Below, in pieces: positions 1-9,508 of a DNA stretch of 64,000 bases (its first letter is position 1; each line of letters starts with the position of its first letter). A model generated the notes under the pieces. The model was given only the letters and a program-made list of their open reading frames with translations, was not told the DNA's origin and did no database searches. Made by a program: the position numbers and the translations under genes. The DNA is from Chloroflexota bacterium (GTDB lineage Bacteria; Chloroflexota; UBA11872; UBA12225; JAJDUF01): assembly GCA_022826725.1 (NCBI GenBank), contig JAJDUF010000013.1, forward strand, positions 348,246-412,245, given 5' to 3'.

Positions 1-308
1 AGCTCCAGCGCCGCCGCCGCCGGGAGCGCCGCCTCGATCTCGCCACCGACCGCCCCACACGCCAGCAGGCAGACCAACGGGCGCGTGCGCTTGCCGGTCG
101 GTCCCTTCGCCGGGCGTAGCTGCTCATCGGCCCAGCCCAAATGGTAGTGCATCATGCCGTAGTACGCCGCCGGTGCCGGGCGCGATTCGACCACGCGGCG
201 CATGGCGTCCTCGATGAGCGGTACCAGCTCGCTTGTAGCCGCCTCCAGCGCGAGCTGCGGCGCGCTCGGCACTGCGCCGGTTTCATCACCGCTGCTGGGT
301 GCGCTCAC
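1..308 (-). CDS. Polyprenyl diphosphate synthetase family protein, N-terminal part (runs off the window)
   Basis: About 102 codons are open from a GTG at 308 to the window edge. The frame contains GKRTRPLVCLLACGAVGG and then an alanine-rich helix ending ALEL. This is the usual N-terminal region of trans-prenyl diphosphate synthases (geranyl-, farnesyl- or longer-chain), just before the first Asp-rich motif, which lies outside the window. A good Shine-Dalgarno (GGGAGGAG) sits 5 bases upstream of the GTG. The start overlaps the 3' end of galU by 23 bases, suggesting co-translation. The product probably makes isoprenoid precursor for quinones or carrier lipid. Chain length cannot be judged from this part. 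Confidence 0.8.
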   Translation of the reverse strand, partial: MSAPSSGDETGAVPSAPQLALEAATSELVPLIEDAMRRVVESRPAPAAYYGMMHYHLGWADEQLRPAKGPTGKRTRPLVCLLACGAVGGEIEAALPAAAALE

Positions 309-1236
309 GCTTGCTCCTCCCGCTCACCGCAGCAGTACCCGCCGCCATGCCGGCGAGAGTCTCCCGCAAAAACGCCGCGAACTCCGGGCCGATGTCCGGC
401 CGCTCCAATGCCATGCTGACGTTCGCTTGCAGGTGTCCCAGCAATTGACCACAGTCGAAGCGGCGCCCGGTGAACTCGTACCCGTACAGCGGTTGCTCTG
501 CCAGCAAGAGCCGCAGCGCGTCAGGCAGTTGTATTTCGCCGCCGTACCCCGGTGGTGTCTGCTCGATCAGGGGGAAAATACGCGGTGGCAGCACGTAGCG
601 CCCGACAATCGCCAGGGTCGAGGGCGCCTCCGCCGGGTCCGGCTTCTCTACGAGGTCCACGATCCGATGCAGCACTCCGGCGCTGGGCTGCCCCTCATCC
701 GCCCCCACCGGCTCCGTTACCACAATGCCATAGTGCCCGGTGTCTGCGCGCGGCACTCGCTGGAGCGCAATCACTCCGGCGTTGTGCGCCGTTGCCACGT
801 CGAGCAGCTGCCGCGTACACGGCACTGCGCCGCAGATCACGTCGTCGGGGAGCACGACTATGAACGGCTCGTCGCCGACGAGCGGCGCCGCTGCCAACAC
901 GGCGTCTGCCAAGCCGCGCGGCTCATGCTGGCGGACGGACATGACCGTTGCCAGCTCCGTAGCCTGACGCACTGCGGCCAGCAAATCCTGCTTCCGCTCG
1001 GCAGCTAGTGTGGCCTCCAGCAACGGCACAGCGTCGAAGTGGTCCTCAATCGCCTGCTGGCCGCTCGCCGTCACCAGGACGACCTCGTTCACGCCGGCGG
1101 CTACCACCTCTTCGATACCGACCTGAATCAGCGGACGATCCACGACGGGGAGCAGGACTTTGGGCAAGGCTTTGGTGGCCGGGAGCATCCGCGTGCCACG
1201 CCCGGCGACCGGAAAGACTGCCCGGCGCACCTTCAT
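286..1236 (-). CDS. galU: UTP--glucose-1-phosphate uridylyltransferase
   Basis: A 316-residue nucleotidyltransferase that would make UDP-glucose from UTP and glucose-1-phosphate in the cytoplasm. It begins with the sugar-nucleotide signature GRGTRMLPATKALPK (about residues 13-27). It also has the acceptor-side VEKP near residue 195 and the FDCG element near residue 262, as in bacterial GalU proteins of about 290-320 residues. UDP-glucose could feed the polysaccharide genes at 20.5-23.5 kb. The C-terminus is Arg/Gln-rich and overlaps the start of the prenyl synthetase gene. A close paralogue such as a glucose-1-phosphate thymidylyltransferase is less likely given the length and motif set. Confidence 0.9.
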   Translation of the reverse strand: MKVRRAVFPVAGRGTRMLPATKALPKVLLPVVDRPLIQVGIEEVVAAGVNEVVLVTASGQQAIEDHFDAVPLLEATLAAERKQDLLAAVRQATELATVMSVRQHEPRGLADAVLAAAPLVGDEPFIVVLPDDVICGAVPCTRQLLDVATAHNAGVIALQRVPRADTGHYGIVVTEPVGADEGQPSAGVLHRIVDLVEKPDPAEAPSTLAIVGRYVLPPRIFPLIEQTPPGYGGEIQLPDALRLLLAEQPLYGYEFTGRRFDCGQLLGHLQANVSMALERPDIGPEFAAFLRETLAGMAAGTAAVSGRSKRERTQQR

Positions 1237-1359
1237 CGGCGGCTACTTTCTTGGGCAGTAGGGCGACCGCCCGACTCGCACCATCGGAGGGATGCTGCAC
1301 TGACCCGGCGCGGCGGTCGGCCGGCGGCCAACGGCTCATCTCGGCTGCCCATCGCAGGC

Positions 1360-1365
1360 ATTATA
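1360..1365 (-). promoter_or_regulatory. Candidate -10 box for galU
   Basis: Read on the minus strand this is a perfect TATAAT in otherwise GC-rich DNA, 124 bases upstream of the galU ATG. No convincing -35 hexamer is at the right spacing, so this is a weak call. Confidence 0.35.
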
Positions 1366-1501
1366 AGCAACGCAGCAACGCGCAATCAGTAGGCGAAGCC
1401 CAAGATTCCCTGCCCGACGATCAGTATTATCGCAGGTGAGCAAGACCGGCCGCTTGCCGGCCTCCGCCTCCACCGATCTCCGTGCTGGGAGTCGACTACC
1501 G

Positions 1502-2161
1502 ATGTCCAACCGCGGTCGGACGACACCGCAGGAATGGCGTCTCTTTATCGCCTTGGGGCTGCCCGAGGGGTTACGTGCCGCCCTCACGCACGAGCAGGAG
1601 CGGTTGCAGGCCGCGGGGCTGCACGCCGCCTGGGTGCGACCACCGGGGATGCATCTGACGCTGCACTTCCTGGGAGACATGCCCGTCACCGCGCTTGAGC
1701 GCATCGCGGCGGCGTGTGTGCCGGCGGCCAATCGCGTACCGTCTCTCCGACTCCGGGCGGAAGGGCTGCGCTGCTTTCCGTCCGCCCGCCGGCCGCGCGT
1801 CCTCGTCACCAACGTCCAGGGCGACGTACAGCAGTTGAAGCGCCTCCACCAACGGCTGACCCGACGGCTAGGTCGCTTGGGCGTTCGCCTCGACAGTCGG
1901 CCCTACCGGCCACACGTCACTATCGGTCGGTTCCGCCGGCCGCTCCGCGGCGCGCCGCTCGCCGTCCTGCAACAGGCCGTCGCCGTGCCGTCGGTGCCCT
2001 ACGGCGATTTTGTCGCCGACGCGGTAGAGCTGTTTCGCAGCGAGCTGCGCCACGGCGGCGCGGTCTATACGTCGCTCGCCTCGGCTGCACTGCAAGGACG
2101 GCCGTCAGCGCGTGACTCCCAGGATGACGGCGGCGATACCGGGCTGCACAGCGCACGTTGA
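1502..2161 (+). CDS. thpR: RNA 2',3'-cyclic phosphodiesterase (2'-5' RNA ligase family)
   Basis: A member of the 2H phosphoesterase family, which opens 2',3'-cyclic phosphates at RNA ends. The two diagnostic HxTx motifs are present as HLTLHFLG (about residue 48) and HVTIGRF (about residue 138). The ATG at 1502 is chosen because the conserved WRLFIALGLP strand follows it directly and GGGAG lies about 10 bases upstream. A GTG at 1436 would add 22 unconserved residues. From 1502 the protein is 219 residues, slightly longer than typical (about 180-190) because of a Ser/Arg-rich tail. It stands alone, divergent from galU. Confidence 0.85.
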   Translation: MSNRGRTTPQEWRLFIALGLPEGLRAALTHEQERLQAAGLHAAWVRPPGMHLTLHFLGDMPVTALERIAAACVPAANRVPSLRLRAEGLRCFPSARRPRVLVTNVQGDVQQLKRLHQRLTRRLGRLGVRLDSRPYRPHVTIGRFRRPLRGAPLAVLQQAVAVPSVPYGDFVADAVELFRSELRHGGAVYTSLASAALQGRPSARDSQDDGGDTGLHSAR

Positions 2162-2211
2162 CATGCACCGCGGCCTAGTGCTACACTGAGTGGCGCTATA
2201 GATGAGTAATC

Positions 2212-2255
2212 TGATATACTTACTCAACTAAGCGACAGATGCTAATAGCTGTCGC
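2212..2255 (+). promoter_or_regulatory. Extended -10 promoter followed by a hairpin
   Basis: TGATATACT (2212-2220) is an extended -10 element. It is followed at 2232-2255 by a 7-bp inverted repeat (GCGACAG/CTGTCGC) with a 10-base loop, which would sit at the start of the transcript reading into the hypothetical gene at 2328. The hairpin could be an operator or a 5' stabiliser. Confidence 0.4.
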
Positions 2256-2327
2256 CCATCCGCTGAGAATTGGAGCGATGCGGCATAAGGCGGTCGGCAG
2301 CTTTGGGGTGTTCGGGAGCAGAAGACG

Positions 2328-2711
2328 GTGGCGGCCAGGAACGACGCGGTAGCAGCCCAGCGGCTGGTGTTCTATCGCCGGTTGGTGGCCAACAACCGGC
2401 CGGAGCTGGCCCAAGTGTGGTTCGACGCGGCGGTGCTGGCGCCGTACCGCACGCGACCGGGCTATAAGCTCTTTCGCAGCGATACGCTGGGCCTGTTGCA
2501 AGGACCGCAGTGGCGGCTCGACTTCGGCATCGCTTCCGACGACACCTTGTTGCACCTGTCCGTTGCCGCCCTGCGCGACCAGCTCCCGGAGCGCGAGCGC
2601 GAGCACTGGCTCGCGCATCTGCACACGCCGCCGGTCAGCCGTGCCTATCTGATTACGCAGCTCGCCCGCGGCTCCTGCCTGGGCGATGGGGAGATCCGCG
2701 TTTGGGAGTAG
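2328..2711 (+). CDS. Hypothetical protein, 127 residues
   Basis: I do not recognise this protein. It starts at GTG with GGGAG ten bases upstream. It is soluble in appearance, with no membrane segment or signal peptide. A hydrophobic central stretch (DFGIASDDTLLHLSVAAL) is followed by a charged helix (PEREREHWLAHLH) and ends GDGEIRVWE. A candidate promoter lies just upstream, and the sulfurtransferase gene begins 67 bases downstream on the same strand, so the two may be co-transcribed. Coding status is supported by codon use matching the neighbours and by the absence of a competing frame. Confidence 0.6.
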   Translation: MAARNDAVAAQRLVFYRRLVANNRPELAQVWFDAAVLAPYRTRPGYKLFRSDTLGLLQGPQWRLDFGIASDDTLLHLSVAALRDQLPEREREHWLAHLHTPPVSRAYLITQLARGSCLGDGEIRVWE

Positions 2712-2778
2712 TCGGGCCGTTGAACCTCACGTACACTGTGCGCGTGGCGTGTCAACGTCCGAGAGAAGGAGAAGGAAG

Positions 2779-3624
2779 ATGGCCGAGTACGCTAATCCCG
2801 ATGTCGTGGTAAGTACGGACTGGGTTGCCGAAAACCTGGATACCCCCGGTGTGCGCCTCGTGGAAGTGGACGTGGATACCGAAGCCTACGCCGCCGGCCA
2901 CATCCCCGGCGCCGTCGGCTGGAACTGGACCACCCAGCTCGAAGCCCAAGTGCAGCGCGACATTCCCTCCCACGAAGATTGGCAGGAGCTGCTGCGCGCC
3001 TCCGGCATCGGCAACGACACCAAGATCGTCCTCTACGGCGATAACAACAACTGGTTTGCCACCTTCGCCTACTGGCTCGCACGCATGTTCGGTCACGAGG
3101 ATGCCGTGATCGTCAACGGTGGACGCAAGAAGTGGGAGTTGGAAGGTCGCCCGCTCGTGACTGAGGTGCCGGCGGTGGAACGGACCGACTACCAGGCGGG
3201 GAGCCTGGACGAAGGCCGGCGGGCATTGTACGGTGACGTGCGCGAGCACATTCGGCAGGCAGGCGCCGCGCTCGTGGACGTGCGCTCCCCGGCCGAGTTC
3301 ACCGGCGAGATCATCGCACCACCGGGCCTCCCCGAAACGGCCCAGCGCGCGGGGCGCATCCCCGGTGCCACCAACGTCCCGTGGCTCTCGGCAGTCAACG
3401 AGGAAGACGGCACCTTCAAGTCGGCCGACGAGCTACGCGAGGTCTATGAGGGCAAAGGGATGACCGCCGACCGCGACATCGTGGTCTACTGCCGGATCGG
3501 CGAGCGCTCCTCGCACTCCTGGTTCGTCCTGAGCGAGCTGCTGGGCTACGACAAGGTTCGCAACTACGACGGCTCCTGGACCGAGTGGGGCAATATCATC
3601 CGCGCCCCCATCGCGAAGGGCTAA
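2779..3624 (+). CDS. Thiosulfate/3-mercaptopyruvate sulfurtransferase (two rhodanese domains)
   Basis: A 281-residue tandem-rhodanese protein that would move sulfane sulfur from thiosulfate or mercaptopyruvate to an acceptor. The first domain (about 10-135) contains the inactive-type rhodanese fold with AGHIPGAVGWNW. The second (about 155-275) holds the active-site loop YCRIGERS, whose Cys carries the persulfide. The CRxGxR form is typical of thiosulfate-type enzymes. The ATG at 2779 is preceded by a strong purine-rich ribosome-binding site (GAAGGAGAAGGAAG); an upstream in-frame start lacks one. It ends just before a hairpin terminator shared with the convergent VOC gene. Confidence 0.85.
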   Translation: MAEYANPDVVVSTDWVAENLDTPGVRLVEVDVDTEAYAAGHIPGAVGWNWTTQLEAQVQRDIPSHEDWQELLRASGIGNDTKIVLYGDNNNWFATFAYWLARMFGHEDAVIVNGGRKKWELEGRPLVTEVPAVERTDYQAGSLDEGRRALYGDVREHIRQAGAALVDVRSPAEFTGEIIAPPGLPETAQRAGRIPGATNVPWLSAVNEEDGTFKSADELREVYEGKGMTADRDIVVYCRIGERSSHSWFVLSELLGYDKVRNYDGSWTEWGNIIRAPIAKG

Positions 3625-3651
3625 ACGCAGCCGCAAGCGATGAGGATAAAC

Positions 3652-3682
3652 GAGGGGCGGGTGCCTGAAGCACCCGCCCCTC
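3652..3682. terminator. Perfect 13-bp hairpin between convergent genes
   Basis: GAGGGGCGGGTGC pairs perfectly with GCACCCGCCCCTC around a 5-base loop (CTGAA). It lies between the stops of the sulfurtransferase (plus) and the VOC protein (minus), so it probably ends transcription from both sides. There is no long U tract on either side. Confidence 0.75.
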
Positions 3683-3707
3683 CTGATTCTCTCCCTCTCC
3701 GGCACAT

Positions 3708-4478
3708 CTACGCCGGCTCGACCTCGATCACCTCGTCCTGAATGACACTTACGAGGTGCCCATCGGGGTCGGCAAAGTGGGCGACGGTGCCGACGCCGGG
3801 AACGGGCGTCACTGCGCCGACGGTCGTGGCGCCGAGGCTCTGTGCCTTGCTCAGGGCCGCCCGGACATCATCCACCTGCACGTAGAACGTGAGGTAGTTG
3901 GGCGTACCGTTTCCGGTCTGGAAGATGCCGCCATCAATGCCGTCCGTGGCGCCGGTATGCACTACGCCGTAACCGTGCGGATTGTTGGTATCAACCTGCC
4001 AATCGAAGAGCGCCGTATAGAAGCCGTGCAGCCGCTTGGCGTTCGCCGTGCCGATCTCCCAGTGGACGACCGGGTTGCCGTCGCGCTCCTCCCGCGCCTG
4101 GCTACCGGCCTGCTCGTCCCAGTCCGGCGGCGGCTCGATGAGGCCGATGAGATGACCTTCCGGGTCGGTGATCTGGGCGAAGGTGCCCACGTTCGGAATC
4201 GGCGTGGGTGGGATGACGGTCTTGGCACCCATACTCTCCGCCTTGCTGAGGGATGCCCGGAGGTCCTCGACCGACACGTAGAACGTGACGTATGGCGGTG
4301 TACTGTCCTCGACATCCATCATGCCACCGTCAATGCCCCGCTTGCCGCCGGTAAAGACGGCCCGGTAATCCATGAACGACTGCTTCTCGATACGCCAGTC
4401 GAACAGGCAGGTGTAGAACCGATGCAACCGCTCGGCGTCGTGCGAGCTTAACTCCCAGTGAACTACAGCGTTAGCCAT
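3708..4478 (-). CDS. Tandem VOC (glyoxalase/bleomycin-resistance fold) protein
   Basis: A 256-residue protein made of two homologous halves. Each begins with a VVHWE strand followed by a LH-FYT-LFDW element (residues 5-28 and about 135-158) and each ends with a DPDGHL- or DPEGHL-type strand. This duplication is typical of the two-domain VOC family that binds a metal or small ligand in the joined barrel. AAGGAG lies 7 bases ahead of the ATG. The substrate cannot be inferred. Relatives are often annotated as glyoxalases or antibiotic-binding proteins without proof. The gene is monocistronic, with mutL more than 370 bases upstream. Confidence 0.8.
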   Translation of the reverse strand: MANAVVHWELSSHDAERLHRFYTCLFDWRIEKQSFMDYRAVFTGGKRGIDGGMMDVEDSTPPYVTFYVSVEDLRASLSKAESMGAKTVIPPTPIPNVGTFAQITDPEGHLIGLIEPPPDWDEQAGSQAREERDGNPVVHWEIGTANAKRLHGFYTALFDWQVDTNNPHGYGVVHTGATDGIDGGIFQTGNGTPNYLTFYVQVDDVRAALSKAQSLGATTVGAVTPVPGVGTVAHFADPDGHLVSVIQDEVIEVEPA

Positions 4479-4853
4479 GCTGGTACTCCTTATCTCGTCG
4501 GTAAGATCGTGGTCTGCTGCCGTGTGCTCGTCCCGGCTTCCTTGTCACATCGCCTGAATGCGCTGCCTACCCCCTCGTCGGTATGGTCGCGGTCGCAACG
4601 AGCGACGGAGGGTCCGGGCCACGCTGCCCCGCCACCGCCCCGGTTGGCTGACGCCGTTGTCTGCGCTCCCCGCCGCCGCTACGGCCGTCTCTCGTCACTT
4701 AGAACGCATGGTCTACATCGGGGTTGCGCGGCGGTGGGCCAGAGGCACATCCGTTGGTGCAGAGGGGATTAAGGGTGCGGCTTCCCGCGGAATCGAAACG
4801 CTGGCGGCGGAGCGATGGTTGCAGGGGTTCTGCGCTGGCGGCGGCCGGCGCGA
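4479..4853. other. Intergenic stretch with no gene seen
   Basis: 375 bases lie between the start of the VOC gene and the stop of mutL. Both strands have short open frames, but none has a ribosome-binding site or recognisable protein. No tRNA, SRP RNA or other structured RNA signature was found. Confidence 0.5.
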
Positions 4854-6647
4854 TTAGCGCCAATCGAAGCGCCGCCCGAGGTCATCACCGGCCAGCGCGA
4901 GGACGAGGGGCTGACCATGCGGGCAGACCTGGACGGGACCGTCGCCAGTCAAGGCGGCTAGCCGGTCCAACAAGGTGCGCGCCGCGTCATCGGATAGCGA
5001 TGTGCCGCGGCGGACGGCGCTGCGGCAGGCGATGTCAACGCACAGCGCACGCTCCCACGTCTCCCGGTTCGACGTGAGACTCGCCGCCGCCAGCGCGTCG
5101 CGGATGGCCGGGCCGAGGCGAGGTACGTCCGCGAGCGTGGGGACGGCGCGCACGGCAAAGGCATCGGGACCGAACGGCTCGCACACGATACCCAACCTTG
5201 CCAGCGCCTCTAGGTGCGTATGCAGGGCCGGCGCGTGCGCCGCACCGACTTGGAGCACCAGCGGCTCCAGTACGGTTTGCGCCGCCTGTTGACCCCCGGC
5301 GGCCGACACGAGCTGCGCGAAGATCGCCTGCTCGTGGGCGCGGTGCTGATCCACCAGCCAGAGGCCCACCGGCCCCTCCACCACCAAGAGCGTGTCGTGG
5401 ATTTGGCCCACGAGCCGCGCCGCGCCGAGGTCGCGCCCGCGCACAATCCACTCACCCGCCGCGCCGGCCTCCAGCCAGGCCGGGCGCGGCGCGTCCCCGG
5501 CCGCCGACGTCGCCATTACCCAACCCGGCTGTCCGTGATCGGGTGATCGCTCGCGGATGCGCCGGCGGCCCAGGCCGGCCAGCGGCTCCATGTGCGGACC
5601 GAGCAGGTGGCTGGCCAGTGCGGCGCCAGCGTCGGCCCGGCCGCCCGCCGGCTCAACGGCGGCGTGCGCGGCTTCCCTCAGGAGTGCCGTGGCCCCCTCC
5701 CCGTCGTGCAGCCGTACCGTGGCCTTGGTCGGGTGGACGTTCGCGTCGAGGTCGGCCGGCGGTACCTGGAGGTGCAAAAACAGGAGTGGATGACGACCGC
5801 GCGGCAGGAAGTCGCGGTAGCCGGCTTCGATAGCCGCGCGGAGCTGCGGATGGTTGACCAAGCGACCGTTGACGAACAGCGTCACCTCGCGTCGCGTCGC
5901 GTAGGTGCAATGCGGTCCGGCGGCCAAGCCGCTGCATCGCCGGCCGGCCTGGTCCCGCTGCGGCCCCAGCACCGCCGCTCCCGCCGCCACCACGCCGTAT
6001 AGCTCGGTTGCCGTAGCTGCCAGGTCGCCGCTGCCGCTGGTAGCCAGCACCGGTCGACCGTGGGTAGTAAGCGTGAAGGCAACGACCGGATAGCCCAGCG
6101 CGTAGCGCCGGACTAGGCGGCTGATCGCCGCATTTTCCGCTGGCGCCGCGACGAGGGCGGACAGCCGCGCCGGTAAGTCCCGAAACAAGTGACGGGCCGT
6201 GACGGTGGTGCCCGGTGCCCGCGCGGCCGGACCGTGCCGGCGCACGCGGCCCTGCGCGACGACGACCTCGGTAGCCCGCCCGGACGCGGTGGCGCTGATG
6301 ATGGTCAGGTCGGCGGCGACCGCCACGCTCGCCAGCGCCTCACCTCGGAAGCCCAACGTCCGCACTGCCAGCAGATCATCGGCGGCGCCAATCTTGGACG
6401 TGCTGTACCGCTCGACGGCTAGCCGCAAGTCGCGGCCGGCGATCCCGCACCCGTCGTCGGCGACCGTGATGCGCGCGCGTCCGCCACCCTCCACCTCGAC
6501 AGCGATGCGTCGCGCACCGGCGTCGAGCGCATTGTCCAGCAGCTCGCGCACGACGGACAACGGGCGCTCGATCACTTCACCGGCGGCAATCCGCGCGGCG
6601 ACGGCCGGAGGTAGTGTCTGTATCCGTGCCGGCGCAGCGTCCACCAT
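4854..6647 (-). CDS. mutL: DNA mismatch repair protein MutL
   Basis: A 597-residue GHKL ATPase that links mismatch recognition by MutS to strand processing. The N-terminal ATPase shows GEVIERP (23-29), ELLDNALDAG (35-44), DDGCGI (64-69) and TLGFRGEAL (97-105). The C-terminal dimerisation half carries endonuclease-type elements: DQHRAHE (433-439), ACR (540-542) and CPHGQP (575-580). That points to a nicking MutL, as in bacteria without MutH. The first motif deviates from the consensus DQHA-x2-E-x4-E: it has Arg436 and lacks the second Glu. The gene starts 4 bases after the mutS stop, so the two form an operon. Confidence 0.93.
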   Translation of the reverse strand: MVDAAPARIQTLPPAVAARIAAGEVIERPLSVVRELLDNALDAGARRIAVEVEGGGRARITVADDGCGIAGRDLRLAVERYSTSKIGAADDLLAVRTLGFRGEALASVAVAADLTIISATASGRATEVVVAQGRVRRHGPAARAPGTTVTARHLFRDLPARLSALVAAPAENAAISRLVRRYALGYPVVAFTLTTHGRPVLATSGSGDLAATATELYGVVAAGAAVLGPQRDQAGRRCSGLAAGPHCTYATRREVTLFVNGRLVNHPQLRAAIEAGYRDFLPRGRHPLLFLHLQVPPADLDANVHPTKATVRLHDGEGATALLREAAHAAVEPAGGRADAGAALASHLLGPHMEPLAGLGRRRIRERSPDHGQPGWVMATSAAGDAPRPAWLEAGAAGEWIVRGRDLGAARLVGQIHDTLLVVEGPVGLWLVDQHRAHEQAIFAQLVSAAGGQQAAQTVLEPLVLQVGAAHAPALHTHLEALARLGIVCEPFGPDAFAVRAVPTLADVPRLGPAIRDALAAASLTSNRETWERALCVDIACRSAVRRGTSLSDDAARTLLDRLAALTGDGPVQVCPHGQPLVLALAGDDLGRRFDWR

Positions 6648-6651
6648 GCCA

Positions 6652-9456
6652 CTATGTCAAGTCAGCCGCTGGCGCCACCGCTGCCCCTGCCAACCGCCGG
6701 GCGCGCTCTTGCCAGGCCGCGAGCACGTTGAGCGCCGCCAGCGGCGTGAGCGCGCCTACGTCCACCGCCAGCAACTCGTCTACCAGGCCGGTCAAGGCGT
6801 CGGAGCCGTCCTCCTGACCGTGCAACGGTAGCTGCCACAGGCGCGGCGCGACAGTATGGCCGCCCCCCGTCGTGGCCCCGTTCGTGGGACGCAGGGACAC
6901 CGCTTCCAACTCGGCCAGCAGTTGGGTGGCACGCGCAATCGTTTCCAGGGGCAGCCCGGCGAGACGCGCCACCTCGATGCCGTAGCTCCGACCGGCGGCA
7001 CCGAGCAAGACACGGTGCGGGAAGATCAGCCGGCCCGCTTCCTCGACAACGTCAAAGCGCTGATTGACCACCCGCGGCAGCATCCGTTCGAGCGCGGTCA
7101 GCTCGCGTAAGTGAGTGGCAAAAAGCGTCCGCGAGTGTGTGCCCTCGTGCAACTGCTCCACCACGGCCCGCGCCAGCGCCAGCCCGTCATACGACCCGGT
7201 GCCGCGCCCGATCTCGTCCACGATGACCAGGCTGCGGTCCGTCGCGCGGTGCAGGATGCGCGCCGTCTCGGTCATCTCGACCAGGAAGGTGCTGGCGCCG
7301 CCAGCGAGATCGTCGTGCGCACCGACGCGAGTGAAGATGCGATCCACCAGCCCGATCCGGGCCTTGGTCGCCGGGACAAAGCTCCCGATCTGCGCCAGTA
7401 GCACGATCAGGCCCACCTGCCGGAGGTACGTGGACTTGCCGGCCATGTTGGGGCCGGTCAGGAGGATGATCTGCCGGTCCTCCGCAGCCAGCGTGCAATC
7501 GTTGGGCACAAAGTCGCCGGGCGGCAACGCCGCCTCGACGATGGGGTGCCGCCCCGCTTCGATGTCGAGCGTCTTGTCGGCTACCAAGTCCGGCCGGCAG
7601 TAGCCGCGCGCAGCGGCCACGTGGGCCAGCGCCTGCGCCACGTCGAGCACGGCAAGCGCCCGCGCCGTCCGGCGCAGCGTCGCGGCGTAGCCGGCAACCT
7701 GCCGCCGGAGATCATCGAAGAGCTGGCGCTCCAGCGTCGCGATGCGCCCGGACGCGGCCGCCAGCTCCGCCTCCCGCTCCTTGAGCGCCGGCGTGACGAA
7801 CCGCTCGGTGTTCGTCAGCGTTTGGCGCCGTTCGTAGTCGCTGGGCACGCCGTGCGTGCGCTGCGCCGCGCGGGTCAGCTCGACGTAATAGCCGAAGACG
7901 CGGTTGTATCCGACTTTGAGCGAGCGGATGCCGGTGCGCTCGCGCTCGACCGCCTGTAGCTCGGCAATCCAGGTCCGCGCCGCCTCGATGGAGGCGACTA
8001 CCGCATCAAGGTCGGCGCTATAGGCCGGGCGAAACACCCGCGGGAGTCCGTCGGCGGCACCGCTGTCCTCGCCGGGGACGCCGGGCGCATCGAGTAGCGC
8101 CTTACTGATAAGCGTGGTGACCGCACTGCACGGATCGAGGCGGGCACATACGTCCACCAGCTCATCGGCCTCGTCGGCGCTGGGAGGGGGCAGGCTGACC
8201 TCGCCCGGCTCCTGGGCGTCGGTTGGCGCGTCCGGTTGCGCCAGAGCGGCTTGTACCTCGGCCGCCGCCAGCAGACCGGCCCGTAGGCTCTGGAGCTCAC
8301 GCGGCAAGGCCGTGCCATGCTGCACGCGGACGATCAGGCGCTCCAGATCGCCGATACGCTCCAGGATCAGCCGCAGTGTGCTCCGCAGCGCCGGCGCCGC
8401 GTCGAGCCGCGCTACCGCGTCGAGGCGCCGGTTGAGGGCGGCGGGGTCATCGAGCGGCGTGAGCAGCCGTTCGCGCAGCAAACGCGATCCCATCGGCGTG
8501 ACGGTGCCGTCCAGCACCTCCAGCAAGGAGCGGACCCCATGCCCGTCGGCCACACTGCGCCGCCGCGACGCCGGCAGCACGTCGAGGTGGCGCAGCGTGG
8601 TCCCGTCCAGCGGCACATGCCCCGGTCGGTCGAGACGCACCGGCGCTTGCACCGCGGATATGAGGGCGGCATTGGTCGTTCGCAGGTAGCTCAAGAGGCT
8701 GCCGGTAGCGGCTAGCGCCAGCGTCAGCCGGTCGCAGTCGAACGCGGCGAGAGACCGGAGGTCCAGCAGCTCGCATAGCTCGGCCCGGCCGGTACTCGCG
8801 TCGAACGCCGCGGTGTCCACAACGGTGAGCGAGGGCTGCACGCCCGGCGCAGTGGCACGCCCGGATGGACCGTGTCGGCCGGGCAAGTCGGTGCGTGGCG
8901 GGAGCAAGCACTCTGCCGGGGCCAGTCTGGCCAGGGCCGCCGCGGCGGCCTCCTCGCTGCCGACCCCATGCCATTCGCCGAGGCGCAGCGCGCCGGTGCT
9001 GACCTCCACGGCCGCGATGCCCCACCCTGGGCGCCGCTGGGGCGCTGCCATGACCGCTGCCAGGTAGTTGGGCCGCGCTGCCGCCAGCAACTCCGGCTCG
9101 GCAACCGTCCCCGGCGAGAGCACCTTTGTCACCTGGCGGTCCACCAGGCCGTGCCCGGCTTCCGAGACCTGCTCACAGATGGCAACCCGGTGCCCGCGGG
9201 CCAGCAGCCGGCGCACATAATGCTTGAGCGCGTGGATCGGCACGCCGGCCATCGGCACGCGCCCGGAACGACCGAACTCGCGGGAAGTCAGCGTGACGTG
9301 GACCGCGCGGGCCAGCACCCGGGCGTCTTCATCGAAAGTCTCGAAGAAATCGCCCATTTGGAAGAGGAGTAGTGCCTCCGGGTGCTGCTCCTTGATCGAG
9401 AGATATTGCCGACGCGCCGGCGTCTCCCTTGTGCTGGTACGACTCTTGGTTGCCAC
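6652..9456 (-). CDS. mutS: DNA mismatch repair protein MutS
   Basis: A 934-residue mismatch-recognition ATPase. The mismatch-reading Phe-x-Glu motif is present as GDFFE (35-39). The ATPase core has Walker A GPNMAGKST (near residue 667) and Walker B/signature VIVDEIGRGTGSYDG. The 'STFLVEMTET' family element lies between them. Length and order fit MutS1 rather than MutS2, which lacks the mismatch domain. It is the first gene of mutS-mutL, read from an extended -10 promoter in the gap shared with divergent secA. Confidence 0.95.
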   Translation of the reverse strand: MATKSRTSTRETPARRQYLSIKEQHPEALLLFQMGDFFETFDEDARVLARAVHVTLTSREFGRSGRVPMAGVPIHALKHYVRRLLARGHRVAICEQVSEAGHGLVDRQVTKVLSPGTVAEPELLAAARPNYLAAVMAAPQRRPGWGIAAVEVSTGALRLGEWHGVGSEEAAAAALARLAPAECLLPPRTDLPGRHGPSGRATAPGVQPSLTVVDTAAFDASTGRAELCELLDLRSLAAFDCDRLTLALAATGSLLSYLRTTNAALISAVQAPVRLDRPGHVPLDGTTLRHLDVLPASRRRSVADGHGVRSLLEVLDGTVTPMGSRLLRERLLTPLDDPAALNRRLDAVARLDAAPALRSTLRLILERIGDLERLIVRVQHGTALPRELQSLRAGLLAAAEVQAALAQPDAPTDAQEPGEVSLPPPSADEADELVDVCARLDPCSAVTTLISKALLDAPGVPGEDSGAADGLPRVFRPAYSADLDAVVASIEAARTWIAELQAVERERTGIRSLKVGYNRVFGYYVELTRAAQRTHGVPSDYERRQTLTNTERFVTPALKEREAELAAASGRIATLERQLFDDLRRQVAGYAATLRRTARALAVLDVAQALAHVAAARGYCRPDLVADKTLDIEAGRHPIVEAALPPGDFVPNDCTLAAEDRQIILLTGPNMAGKSTYLRQVGLIVLLAQIGSFVPATKARIGLVDRIFTRVGAHDDLAGGASTFLVEMTETARILHRATDRSLVIVDEIGRGTGSYDGLALARAVVEQLHEGTHSRTLFATHLRELTALERMLPRVVNQRFDVVEEAGRLIFPHRVLLGAAGRSYGIEVARLAGLPLETIARATQLLAELEAVSLRPTNGATTGGGHTVAPRLWQLPLHGQEDGSDALTGLVDELLAVDVGALTPLAALNVLAAWQERARRLAGAAVAPAADLT

Positions 9457-9508
9457 AACGACTCTCCACCGGAGACAGTAGGCGGAATCAACAGGTCACC
9501 TGGCGGCG

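Noticed and set aside
202..1008. Plus-strand open frame over galU
   Set aside because: Antisense to a confident galU; no supporting signals.
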